A stretch of 51,181 nucleotides of DNA from Clostridiales bacterium COT073_COT-073 (GTDB taxonomy: Bacteria; Bacillota; Clostridia; Lachnospirales; Vallitaleaceae): NCBI GenBank assembly GCA_003858485.1, contig RQYD01000024.1, positions 1 through 51,181 of the forward strand, read 5' to 3'. Shown in pieces: positions 16,404-25,409 of this stretch. The notes below the pieces were generated by a model. It had not been told where the DNA came from. It searched no databases and was given only the letters and a program-made list of their open reading frames with translations. A program made the position numbers and the translations under genes. Numbering within the stretch: the first letter of the stretch is position 1; each line of letters starts with the position of its first letter.

Positions 16404-17342
16404 TTAAGAAATCCCTAATATGGTTTCCTTGCCATGGGTCAAAATCGTAATCATCTCACAATAAGGAGTTGATACTCCCTTTTCCCGGCCAAGTTTCCAG
16501 ACATAGCCATTTAAATAGTCAACTTCTGTCAAGCGATGATTTTGCACTAAATCCTGATGCATGGACGGATAATGCAGCCCCTGCCTGGATGGATCAAAGG
16601 TTTGCTTTAATACTGTAAACACTTCTTCTGCATCCAGTTCCACCTGATCCTCAGTTTTGGCTGCCCAAACAAACTCATTTAATAAATTACGAATATAAAT
16701 ATCAGCATGGGGAATTTGGTTAAACTGCGCCAAATTACAGTCCAATATTGCACAGGTAGCGTTCATCGCCCCATTGATGCAGGCCTTCTTCCAAATCGAA
16801 TATAGCACATTCTGACTATACTTAGCCTTTAAGCCGGCTGCATTAAAAATATCTGCAATTTTTTTGGCTTCTTCCTCCATCTCCGGGTCAATATTCTGTA
16901 ATTCAATATTGCCATCGCCTGACAAATGCACATGTGCCGGTCCCAGCATCCGGGCCGTCCACAACGTCACTCCCACATAAATATTAGGGCGGGGAATGTA
17001 CTGCTCAATAGTTTTAACATGGCCAAGCCCATTAAGCAGACAAATAACCTTGGTTTCTTTGGTAATAATCGGTTTTAGATCCCTCAACATTTCCGGTAGC
17101 TGCATTGACTTAACAAATAAAATGATTAAATCTGCTTTTTCCTCACCGATTTGTTTGGCATGATAGGCCTTCACCGGAATTTTCCGCTCTTGTCCATTAT
17201 CATCAATGGTCAAGCCATCTGTCTTCATCTTATCAATATTTTCCTGCCAACTATCAATATAAAATACTTCCTGGCCGGAATTTTGCAACATATAGCCAAA
17301 ACGTCCGCCCATTGCGCCGGCACCGGCAATTGCAATTCTCAT
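16404..17342 (-). CDS. Ketopantoate reductase family protein (PanE/ApbA-like)
   Basis: NADP-dependent reductase family, 312 residues from the ATG at 17342, preferred because GAGGGG precedes it and the nucleotide-binding motif IAGAGAMG begins at residue 4. The C-terminal ApbA domain follows (KKACINGAMNATCAI with the conserved Lys and Asn, then HPSM-like YPSMHQD). Ketopantoate reductases make pantoate for CoA. This copy sits between tagO and wecB without other pantothenate genes, so it may be true PanE or a paralogue acting on another 2-ketoacid. It ends 10 bases before wecB and is probably co-transcribed. Confidence 0.85.
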   Translation of the reverse strand: MRIAIAGAGAMGGRFGYMLQNSGQEVFYIDSWQENIDKMKTDGLTIDDNGQERKIPVKAYHAKQIGEEKADLIILFVKSMQLPEMLRDLKPIITKETKVICLLNGLGHVKTIEQYIPRPNIYVGVTLWTARMLGPAHVHLSGDGNIELQNIDPEMEEEAKKIADIFNAAGLKAKYSQNVLYSIWKKACINGAMNATCAILDCNLAQFNQIPHADIYIRNLLNEFVWAAKTEDQVELDAEEVFTVLKQTFDPSRQGLHYPSMHQDLVQNHRLTEVDYLNGYVWKLGREKGVSTPYCEMITILTHGKETILGIS

Positions 17343-17455
17343 ATTTCCCCTCTGTTTCTCATCAGTCATCCAGTTTCTTCTATCCCTCTCCTAAGAGCTG
17401 ACACATAAATTTTGCATACTTTTTTCGCTTATTGCATAAAAAAAGCTGCAATATT

Positions 17456-18523
17456 TTACTTTTCCGGCTTATGTTTACGATTTCGCAAATTATCACCAAT
17501 CCAAACCGCAAACACCAAAACCAATATAACAGCTGCCATCCAGGCATCCTGGAGGACAATCAAAATCGCTGCCAAGCCAAATAAGCCACTGACAAAATAC
17601 AGAGTCAGCACTGCTTTTTTTTGACTCAGTCCCTTGTCAATCAGACGGTGATGCAAATGTCCCCGATCACCCTCACTGATCGGCCGGTGATTTACTGTTC
17701 GCCGGATAATGGCAAATAAAGTATCAGCAATTGGCAGCGCCAACACAATCACCGCCACTACCAAAGTCAAAGCAGTATATGTTTTAAGCATAGTTTGAAT
17801 GGAAATTACTGCCAGTGAGTATCCCAAAAAAGTCGAACCGGTATCACCCATAAAAATCTTAGCCGGATTAAAATTATATGGCAAAAAACCCAAACAGCTG
17901 CCAGCCAGTGCAGCTGTTAAAAGAATGGGCAAACCAGCCAGCATCGGGTCCCCAAATAAAACGGCAATAATCATCAAGGTTGTTGATGCAATCGAAGCTA
18001 CCCCGGTAGCTAATCCATCCAACCCATCCAATAAATTGACAGCATTGGTCACACCAATGATCCAAATTACTGTGATCACATTACTTAAAATCCCAAACTC
18101 AATTGTTCCCAAAAGCGGAATGGTAATATCGGTAATTTGTGTTCCGGTCATAACTGCAATCAAAGCAGCAATTAGCTGAACAACCACTCTGGTTCTGGGG
18201 CGCAGCCCATAGATATCATCAAAAAAACCAAGCGTGGTAATGATCAATGCTCCCAGCAAAAGCCCCCAAATCGTTAATCTTTGGCTTGGCTGAACATTAT
18301 TGATCAAAAACAAAACCGTCACTACAAATCCCGTAAAAATTGCCAGTCCTCCGGCCCGGGGCATAATTTTATTATGCATCCCTCTTTTCTTCGGTATATC
18401 CAAGGCTCCTACCCGATAAGCAATTTTCATACTGATCGGGGTAGTGGCCAGCGAAATCACAAATGCCAGTAAAAAGGCAATAATATAACCATAATAATCG
18501 GTCAGTATATCTACAAAAATCAC
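17456..18523 (-). CDS. tagO: Undecaprenyl-phosphate N-acetylglucosaminyl 1-phosphate transferase (TagO/WecA)
   Basis: Polytopic membrane enzyme, 355 residues with about 10-11 hydrophobic helices, starting lipid-linked wall polymer synthesis by moving GlcNAc-1-phosphate to undecaprenyl phosphate. MraY/WecA-family motifs are present in order: PRAGGLAIF, GFFDDIYGLRPR, NAVNLLDGLDGLATG (catalytic Asp), FMGDTGSTFLGY and the His-rich GDRGHLHHRL. The start is GTG at 18523, supported by GGAGG seven bases upstream. It begins 11 bases after upp and is followed by the PanE-like gene and wecB. WecA-type naming is equally possible. Confidence 0.95.
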   Translation of the reverse strand: MIFVDILTDYYGYIIAFLLAFVISLATTPISMKIAYRVGALDIPKKRGMHNKIMPRAGGLAIFTGFVVTVLFLINNVQPSQRLTIWGLLLGALIITTLGFFDDIYGLRPRTRVVVQLIAALIAVMTGTQITDITIPLLGTIEFGILSNVITVIWIIGVTNAVNLLDGLDGLATGVASIASTTLMIIAVLFGDPMLAGLPILLTAALAGSCLGFLPYNFNPAKIFMGDTGSTFLGYSLAVISIQTMLKTYTALTLVVAVIVLALPIADTLFAIIRRTVNHRPISEGDRGHLHHRLIDKGLSQKKAVLTLYFVSGLFGLAAILIVLQDAWMAAVILVLVFAVWIGDNLRNRKHKPEK

Positions 18524-18534
18524 TGTTTCCTCCG

Positions 18535-19248
<714 letters not shown>

Positions 19249-19281
19249 TTAAAGTGCAGTTGCCCCTGCTTCATTTATTGT

Positions 19282-19341
19282 TTATTCAGCTTTCCAGCCA
19301 TCTTTTGGAACTCCCTTATCATAGTCATGATTTTGGTCCAT
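19282..19341 (-). CDS. Possible 19-residue small ORF between rpiB and upp
   Basis: ATG at 19341 gives MDQNHDYDKGVPKDGWKAE, then TAA. A weak purine-rich site (AGAGAGG) lies about ten bases upstream. It occupies the gap in an otherwise tight operon. No family recognised; it could be a chance ORF. Confidence 0.25.
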   Translation of the reverse strand: MDQNHDYDKGVPKDGWKAE

Positions 19342-19360
19342 TCCAAATACCTCTCTTATG

Positions 19361-19849
19361 CTACCGGCCACAGCCGCAGCCTTGTCCGCAACTAACAATA
19401 CCGGAGCCATTAAAACCCTCACCAAAAAAGGTCTTTTCCACCCGCCGGAGATGTCTGGTCTCCTCAGAAAATGGTGTTGTTAAAAAAGTATGGGTGATCT
19501 TTTTAGCCAGCTCGCCACCAATCACCCGACCACCCATTGCCAGGATATTGGCATCATTATGCAACCTGGTTGCTTCTGCCGAAAAGCAGTCATGGCAAAG
19601 TGCTGCTCTGATTCCGGCATAGCGGTTGGCAGTAATGGAGATTCCAATTCCGGTTCCACATATCAGAATTCCTCTTTCTGCTTCCCCACTTAAAATCATT
19701 TCCGCCACTTTTTTGGCAATATCCGGATAATCTACCGCTTTGTCATCATAGCTGCCTACATCTTGATATTCATAGCCATTTTGTTTTAAAAACTCTAAAA
19801 TTTCTTGTTTCAAAGCAAATCCGCCATGGTCTGATCCAATCGCAATCAT
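19361..19849 (-). CDS. rpiB: Ribose-5-phosphate isomerase B
   Basis: Pentose-phosphate enzyme converting ribose 5-phosphate and ribulose 5-phosphate, 162 residues. The start at 19849 (MIAIGSDHGGFALK) has AAGGAGAG upstream. Family marks are SDHGG, the catalytic Cys64 in ILICGTGIG, and NDANILAMGGRVIG. After the usual end of the domain (near RRVEK) there is an extra glycine/cysteine-rich tail ending SCGQGCGCGR, about 12 residues longer than typical RpiB and of unknown meaning. A promoter and a hairpin with T-run lie upstream, so transcription may be attenuated. A LacB-type galactose-6-phosphate isomerase subunit is less likely. Confidence 0.92.
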   Translation of the reverse strand: MIAIGSDHGGFALKQEILEFLKQNGYEYQDVGSYDDKAVDYPDIAKKVAEMILSGEAERGILICGTGIGISITANRYAGIRAALCHDCFSAEATRLHNDANILAMGGRVIGGELAKKITHTFLTTPFSEETRHLRRVEKTFFGEGFNGSGIVSCGQGCGCGR

Positions 19850-19888
19850 TTTGCTCTCCTTTCTTTCCAGCACCTTACCCCAGCTTCA

Positions 19889-19932
19889 CAAAAAATAAGC
19901 CTGCCTTGCTGCATTAGACCGTTCAAGACAGG
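19889..19932 (-). terminator. Hairpin with T-run between the rpiB promoter and rpiB
   Basis: CCTGCCTTG (19900-19908) pairs with CAAGACAGG (19924-19932) with one mismatch. On the minus strand a T-rich run (TTATTTTTTG) follows. It lies downstream of the promoter at 19992-20020 and 40 bases upstream of the rpiB ATG, so it may be an attenuator as well as the tsaC terminator. Confidence 0.7.
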
Positions 19933-19991
19933 ATTATATACCGAATGAAAAGGCTAACCGCTTTATGGCAATCGCTCCTTTTACCTCCCTA

Positions 19992-20020
19992 ATTATAGCA
20001 AGCCATCTTTATTTTGTAAA
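19992..20020 (-). promoter_or_regulatory. Strong sigma-A promoter for the rpiB-wecB cluster
   Basis: On the minus strand TTTACA (20015-20020), a 17-base spacer and perfect TATAAT (19992-19997), just after the tsaC stop codon. The predicted transcript begins near 19985, so the leader to rpiB is about 135 bases. Confidence 0.7.
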
Positions 20021-20042
20021 GAATATTTGTGGGTAATTCCAT

Positions 20043-21086
20043 TTAAATTTTGCTGACACTTCCGGCTGCTTTTTTCAGTCGGTTCATGATCGCTTCACCG
20101 ATTCCTGTTTCCGGATAGGAAGTAGCGAAAATGTCTTCAATTTCGTTTAAATCCATAAATCGCAAGCCATCAAATAAATGACGGGCAATTTCTTCCAAAG
20201 CTTGCTCCGGTCCCAAATCAAAACAGATATCAGCCGGAAACTCCCGGGCATATTCGTCCGGCACCAATAGAGCTGTTTTCTTTCCCCTTTGCTGAGCTGT
20301 CGTCAGCTGTTTTTTCAGTTCCCTTAAAGTTGTATCAAAATCCGCCAACGGCAGTAAATGGATCTTTCCTTTAGGCGCATAGTGACGATATTTCATCCCC
20401 GGAGCCATTGGAATCTCTTGATCAGCCAACTGCCCACGATTCATATCAACCGGACCGATGACCGCTTCAATCATCGCCTTACTGATTCCGCCAGGCCGGA
20501 GTATTACCGGTCTGGCTCCACTCATATCAATAACTGTTGATTCCAAACCAACTTGGGCTGAACCTGATTTAATAATCATATCCACCCGGCCATCCAGATC
20601 TTCCAGCACATGAGCAAATTCAGTCGGGCTGGGCTTCCCGGAAATATTGGCACTGGGTGCCGCCACCGGCAAATTACAGGCCCTTAAAATCGCTCTGGCT
20701 ACCGGATGAATTGGAATCCGAATCCCAACTGTATCCAATCCACCGGTTATTTCCCCGGAAATATTTTCCCGTTTTTTAAAGATCATAGTCAGCGGGCCCG
20801 GCCAAAATGCTGCCGCCAGCTGCCTGGCCTGAACACTGATATCGGTCACATATTCCGGCAGCTGCTCCCAGTCTGCCAGATGTACAATCAAAGGATTATC
20901 ACTGGGCCGCCCTTTGGCTTTATAAATATTGGCCGCCGCTTCCTCCGACAGTGCATTGGCCCCAATGCCATAAACCGTTTCTGTTGGAAAAGCCACCAGT
21001 TTTCCGGCTGCTAAATATTCGGCTGCTTCAGTCACCCGCTCGATTTGCGGGTTTTTTTCATCAATTTCCATCACTTTCGTTTTCAT
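20043..21086 (-). CDS. tsaC: Threonylcarbamoyl-AMP synthase (Sua5/YwlC type)
   Basis: Enzyme making L-threonylcarbamoyladenylate for the t6A37 modification of ANN-decoding tRNAs. At 347 residues it is the long Sua5 form: a YrdC domain (about 15-210) with AFPTETVYGIGANA, KGRPSDNPLIVH, PSANISGKPSPT and STVIDMSG, joined to a C-terminal Sua5 domain beginning near APGMKYRHYAPKG. The start at 21086 has only a modest ribosome site (AGGAA). It lies downstream of the GH18 gene after a 228-base gap. Confidence 0.94.
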   Translation of the reverse strand: MKTKVMEIDEKNPQIERVTEAAEYLAAGKLVAFPTETVYGIGANALSEEAAANIYKAKGRPSDNPLIVHLADWEQLPEYVTDISVQARQLAAAFWPGPLTMIFKKRENISGEITGGLDTVGIRIPIHPVARAILRACNLPVAAPSANISGKPSPTEFAHVLEDLDGRVDMIIKSGSAQVGLESTVIDMSGARPVILRPGGISKAMIEAVIGPVDMNRGQLADQEIPMAPGMKYRHYAPKGKIHLLPLADFDTTLRELKKQLTTAQQRGKKTALLVPDEYAREFPADICFDLGPEQALEEIARHLFDGLRFMDLNEIEDIFATSYPETGIGEAIMNRLKKAAGSVSKI

Positions 21087-21137
21087 GATTCCTGCTATTC
21101 CTATATAAAATTACTGCACAATGCAAAAGTTTGCCCG

Positions 21138-21259
21138 GCATTTGGTTTTATTTTGTCCTTCGGCAATCAGCCAACAAATTGCCGGACATCCATTGCCAAA
21201 AGCTTTTCTTACTATCCGGGTAAAGGCTCTGCCTTTGGATTTACTTTGTCCTCCGGCAA
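21138..21259. repeat. Pair of 29-base direct repeats upstream of tsaC
   Basis: 21138-21166 and 21231-21259 agree at 25 of 29 positions and share TTTGTCCT followed by CGGCAA. The first copy can also fold back: CGGCAA (21161-21166) pairs with TTGCCG (21179-21184). A shorter match lies at 7431-7447. ORFs on both strands here have no ribosome sites and look accidental. Confidence 0.6.
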
Positions 21260-21314
21260 GCCGCTTCCCTGAAGGCACACCAGAACCTGGATTCGGCAAG
21301 CCGTGTCCAATCCC

Positions 21315-23084
21315 TTACTGTTTTAAGTAGTCGGTAATTGCTGCCCAGGCATCTTCATTTTCCAGTCCCAGTTTCCAACCAGCAATCCCGGCTAAACGAT
21401 AGCCACTGGCCACCCGCAGCTTTTCTTCCAATGAGCGCTTATCTTCTATCCACATTTTAAAAGTTTCCTGGCCTTCTTTATATTCTCCGTAATATTGGGC
21501 AGTTTCGCCATCCCACTCAATTTTAGCTCCCTTATCAATCATAATTTGCTTGCCATAACCCATACCATAAGCCTTGGAGCTGACTTTAACATTATCGCCG
21601 CTGCCGCTTTCTTTCCATAAACGGGTATAAAAAGGCAAACCCAAGACCACTTTACCGGCCGGTAAATAATTTAAGGTATCAGCCACCCCTTCCCGGACAA
21701 AACCAATGGATGCCACCGATCCGCTTTTAGGCGAAGTGCTCCAATGTTCATCGTAGCCCATGATAATTAAATAATCAATGTATTTTCCGATTTCTGCCCG
21801 GCCGTAGTGCTCAGTCCAAGGCTTGGGCACATACATATCAACAGATACCGTCACGCCCTTTTGCTTTAAAAAAAGCGATAACTCTTTGACAAATTGGACA
21901 TAGCCGGAACCATCTTCTTTCGGCACTTCTTCAAAATCAATATTAATTCCATCCAGTTCATATAAATCAACAAAACTGAGAATCTGGCGAATTACTTTTT
22001 CCCTTTTGGCAGTGCTGGACAAAACTGCATGGGTAATTGCCTTGTCAAAAGAATTACTGAATAAGGGCCACACTTTATAACCATTTTGATGTGCCCATTT
22101 AACATAGGCAATATCAGCCAAAGAAGAAACCGTACCTTCTGTATCGGTAATATGAAACCAGGTTGGACTGATTACATTCACTCCTTTAGTTTGAGCCATC
22201 TTCTCGGCCAGTGAACCATTGGCTGTCATATTAAACACCTGATGCCAAACCAAATTAACCTTGCCGCTTAAAGCCGGCTTATGAATCAAGCTCATTTCCT
22301 TCACGGTATTGGATTCCAAAATATGCTCGACTGTGCCGATCAATTCTTTTTTTACATAACCTAAAAAACCTTCATGACTTCTGACATGATAATATTCCCC
22401 GGATTCATCTAAAATAACAAAAGTCATCCCCGGATAAACCGGATAGTAGTACCGGACAATTTTTCCCTCCTGCGGGATTTCATCATATATGTATTCTTTG
22501 ATTTCTTCAATCTTTTTCGGTTTTTCAGCCTCCTCTGCCTGCGGAAAACGAACCACTCCGATCGTTTGCGGTTTTTGCGGATTATCAATGGTTAAAATAT
22601 GATATTCTCCATTATAAGATAGCCTGAAATTGGCAAACTTGGCCAGCAGATCAGTCGGCAGATAAGCAACTCCATTGATTTCGATCAGACCAATTTGCAG
22701 ATCGACCGGTTCATTATTGTAGTAATATGTTTTCTCTCCCGGCTTTAACCGGATGACATCACGGTTATCCGTATAGGTTAAAGTCTTTTCTGCTGCATCA
22801 TAATGCAGATCATCAGTCAACAAAAACGCCAATTCGAGGGGTAGATAAAACATATCTCCCATTTTTTTACTGGGCGCCGCTAAATTTAAAACCTCTTTTT
22901 CAAATACTGTCACTAGATTTTCATCATTATAAGCAGAATAAACCTCTTTCAAATTAATCGGTTCTTCCTTGATCACTTCTTTTGCTTTATAGGCAGTAAA
23001 GTATTTATACGCAAAAAAACCAGCAGCGGCTATAGCTAGAATTAAAAATATTACTAAAATAATAACGGCCTTGTTTTTTTTCAT
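21315..23084 (-). CDS. Membrane-anchored GH18 family protein with SH3-like domain
   Basis: 589 residues. An N-terminal membrane anchor or uncleaved signal (about 5-29) is followed by a copper-amine-oxidase-N-like stalk domain (about 55-170), an SH3-like segment (about 205-255), and a GH18 barrel (about 275-585). The GH18 active-site motif DxxDxDxE is visible as LDGINIDFEE near residues 377-386, keeping Asp and Glu. Such proteins cleave beta-1,4-linked GlcNAc polymers or peptidoglycan-like glycans at the cell surface; the spore-coat YaaH/SleL group is related. The start at 23084 has GAGGAGG. Whether it acts on its own wall, chitin or host glycans cannot be told. Confidence 0.9.
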   Translation of the reverse strand: MKKNKAVIILVIFLILAIAAAGFFAYKYFTAYKAKEVIKEEPINLKEVYSAYNDENLVTVFEKEVLNLAAPSKKMGDMFYLPLELAFLLTDDLHYDAAEKTLTYTDNRDVIRLKPGEKTYYYNNEPVDLQIGLIEINGVAYLPTDLLAKFANFRLSYNGEYHILTIDNPQKPQTIGVVRFPQAEEAEKPKKIEEIKEYIYDEIPQEGKIVRYYYPVYPGMTFVILDESGEYYHVRSHEGFLGYVKKELIGTVEHILESNTVKEMSLIHKPALSGKVNLVWHQVFNMTANGSLAEKMAQTKGVNVISPTWFHITDTEGTVSSLADIAYVKWAHQNGYKVWPLFSNSFDKAITHAVLSSTAKREKVIRQILSFVDLYELDGINIDFEEVPKEDGSGYVQFVKELSLFLKQKGVTVSVDMYVPKPWTEHYGRAEIGKYIDYLIIMGYDEHWSTSPKSGSVASIGFVREGVADTLNYLPAGKVVLGLPFYTRLWKESGSGDNVKVSSKAYGMGYGKQIMIDKGAKIEWDGETAQYYGEYKEGQETFKMWIEDKRSLEEKLRVASGYRLAGIAGWKLGLENEDAWAAITDYLKQ

Positions 23085-23206
23085 TCCATTCCTCCTCGTC
23101 TGTTTGATAGCATTGTCTTAATGACCATACTATATGTCGCCTTTGATTTTCTCATAGGAAGAACTATTATGCAAGTAGTTTTTACTATTTTAATCTATTT
23201 TTAAGG

Positions 23207-23236
23207 TCTCCATTTTTTATTGTCGATATCTCCATT
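23207..23236. promoter_or_regulatory. Direct repeat TCTCCATT x2 upstream of the GH18 gene
   Basis: TCTCCATT occurs at 23207-23214 and 23229-23236, 22 bases apart, about two helical turns. It lies 123-152 bases upstream of the GH18 start. This is the spacing expected of a direct-repeat binding site, but no regulator can be named. Confidence 0.3.
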
Positions 23237-23330
23237 GTCTTAAATCAACAAATCAGGATCTTCTTAATTATTACTTCCATTTTTCCACAGTCTTTTTTAA
23301 CTATTCCCCTCTTTACGAAGCAGATACATA

Positions 23331-23440
23331 GGATCCCATCCGTTTTCGCAACTGGCTTCGTCAAACTCCTTTCATTCCCAACCATTTAATAAGCTAAAAA
23401 AAGGCTGTTCCAAGAAATGCAAAAAAGTTAAGTTACTAAA
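23331..23440. repeat. Dispersed hairpin repeat, decayed copy
   Basis: Aligns with the copy at 1-143: the unit A region (TTTCGCAACTGGCTTCGTCAA), then ATTCCCAACCATTTAATAAG, then the tail GGCTGTTCCAAGAAATGC and AAGTTAAGTTA. The segment corresponding to unit B is missing, and the stem pairs are partly lost. It fills much of the 373-base gap between the GH18 gene and the sugar permease gene. Confidence 0.7.
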
Positions 23441-23457
23441 GTATAATTCCATCAATA

Positions 23458-24297
23458 TCAACCCTTAACCGCACCAGCTACCAGCCCACTGACCATATAT
23501 CTCTGGAAAAAGAAAAAGAGAAAAATCATTGGTAATGTACCCACAATTGAAATTGTATTAATCAATGACCAGTCATAAGAAAGTTCGCCCAAATAGCGAA
23601 GCGCTACTCCAGCTGACAGTGTCCGTAGTTCATCTTTTTGAATCAAAGTGGTAGAATGTAAATAATCATCCCAGGTCATTAAAAAAGCATAAATACCAAC
23701 TGCCAAAATACCCGGTTTGACCAGCGGCATTACCACTTTAAATAAAATCCCCAATCGACTGGCTCCGTCAATTCTGGCCGATTCCTCAACTTCTTTAGGC
23801 ACCGCATCAAAGAAACTGGACATCAACATAATTGAAAATGGTAAAATAGCCGCCGTCAACGCCCAAATCAAGCCAGTCAAAGTATTCAGCAAACGGACAT
23901 CTTTCATGATTTTATAAAGTGAAATCAAACGGCTGATCACCGGAAACATCTGAGCCGAAGTAAAAATCGCCAGAATTACCATATTCCATTTAAAATGAAA
24001 GCGGGACAAAGCATATCCGCCAAAAATCGCAATAAAACAAGCTAACGCTGCCGTGGTACCTGATACAATAAAGTTATTTCGGTAATACATAAAAAATTCA
24101 TTGTTCTTTTGGTATAAGTCAAGATAACTGCGGATCGTAAATTGCTCCGGCCAAAAAGTCGGTGGATACCTATAGGCTTCCATATTACTTTTAAACGAAG
24201 TCAGTAATACCCAAAAAATAGGAAACAGCAAAAAGCCTAAAATTAGTATTAAGAGTATCATTCGTAAAATTTGCCATATAAATTTTTTCACTTTCAT
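23458..24297 (-). CDS. Sugar ABC transporter permease (MalG type)
   Basis: Inner-membrane permease, 279 residues with six hydrophobic segments. The cytoplasmic EAA loop is EESARIDGASRLGILFKVVMPLVKPG. The C-terminus ends in the MalG-type FQRYMVSGLVAGAVKG. A GGGA ribosome site precedes the ATG. It begins 10 bases after the MalF-type gene and is the last gene of the operon. No ATPase gene is present; CUT1 transporters in Bacillota often share a distant MsmK/MsiK-type ATPase. Confidence 0.94.
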   Translation of the reverse strand: MKVKKFIWQILRMILLILILGFLLFPIFWVLLTSFKSNMEAYRYPPTFWPEQFTIRSYLDLYQKNNEFFMYYRNNFIVSGTTAALACFIAIFGGYALSRFHFKWNMVILAIFTSAQMFPVISRLISLYKIMKDVRLLNTLTGLIWALTAAILPFSIMLMSSFFDAVPKEVEESARIDGASRLGILFKVVMPLVKPGILAVGIYAFLMTWDDYLHSTTLIQKDELRTLSAGVALRYLGELSYDWSLINTISIVGTLPMIFLFFFFQRYMVSGLVAGAVKG

Positions 24298-24307
24298 TAT
24301 TTCCCAT

Positions 24308-25204
24308 CTACCTTTCTGTTCGCAGTGCTTTATTAAACAAAAACACCACCATAATCATCAACACCATCCACAGAGTAGTCACTGCTGCTCCTGAACCCAG
24401 ATTATTTGATACAAATGCTTCCCGATAACTCAGGACTGCCAAAGTAGTGGTTGCTCCATTTGGTCCGCCGCCAGTCATAGTCCAAAACAGCGGAAATTGT
24501 TTGAAATTTTCAATAATTGACATAGTCAAAGTAACTTTAATCACCGGTAACATTGATGGGATCACCACTCTTATTAATTTCTGCCAGTAATTGGCACCAT
24601 CAATGGCAGCTGCTTCCTGCATATCCATCGGTACATTACTTAACCCGGCCAACAAAAGCAAGGCACCTAATGGCACCTGTTTCCATAAAGCAGCTATCAT
24701 AATCCCGATAATCGCTGTTTTTGGATCATTTAAAATAGCAAATTCAGTAACCCTACCCCCAGAAAAAAAGCTGACCAAATATTTCAGCAAACCATACTGC
24801 GGCTGATAAAACCACATCCACACCAAACCGGAAATAACTGTCGGCACCACCCAAGGAATCATCATTATGCTCCGGAAAAAGCGGCTGCCCCTGATCTTTT
24901 GATTTAAAATCAAAGCCAGACTCATACCAAAAATAAACTGCAAGACTACCACTGCTACAACAAAAATTAGATTGACAGCAATCGCCCGGCCCAGTTTCCC
25001 GCTTTGAATGAGCCGGGTATAATTCTGGAATGAATTCCAAGTACCGGCTGTTCCGGAAATAATATTTTTAATTTTAAAATCCAGAAAACTTCGATAAACA
25101 GAATCCAAAATCGGAACAACAATAAAAAGAATGGTTGTGATCACCGCTGGCAACAGTAAAATTAACGAAAATAACTTATCTCCGGTTTCCTTTTTTAACC
25201 CCAT
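24308..25204 (-). CDS. Sugar ABC transporter permease (MalF type)
   Basis: Inner-membrane permease, 298 residues from the ATG at 25204. Longer in-frame extensions are rejected because their sequence (Cys- and Arg-rich) does not fit the family and GGAAG precedes 25204. Six membrane segments are visible, with the EAA loop QEAAAIDGANYWQKLIRVVIPSM and the motif TGGGPNGATTTL typical of CUT1 permeases. It pairs with the downstream MalG-type permease and the upstream binding protein; the gap to the latter is 205 bases. Confidence 0.93.
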   Translation of the reverse strand: MGLKKETGDKLFSLILLLPAVITTILFIVVPILDSVYRSFLDFKIKNIISGTAGTWNSFQNYTRLIQSGKLGRAIAVNLIFVVAVVVLQFIFGMSLALILNQKIRGSRFFRSIMMIPWVVPTVISGLVWMWFYQPQYGLLKYLVSFFSGGRVTEFAILNDPKTAIIGIMIAALWKQVPLGALLLLAGLSNVPMDMQEAAAIDGANYWQKLIRVVIPSMLPVIKVTLTMSIIENFKQFPLFWTMTGGGPNGATTTLAVLSYREAFVSNNLGSGAAVTTLWMVLMIMVVFLFNKALRTER

Positions 25205-25409
25205 CTTTTTTCTTCCTTTTCCTTGTAACACAATTATTCCTCCTGAGTATATAATATAAGGATTACTAATCAAAAAGGCTCTCCTCCTTGCGCTATCAGT
25301 CAAATATTGATGACAGCGCAAAGGAGTACAGCCTTTCCAGATGCAATGGCATTTTACCCCAAAACAATATTCTCTGCCTGTCAATCATCTGTCGTCTAGT
25401 CTTTAATAC

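Noticed and set aside
21045-21330. Three overlapping open frames on both strands in the gap before tsaC
   Set aside because: No ribosome sites, compositions follow the direct repeats, and no family resemblance.
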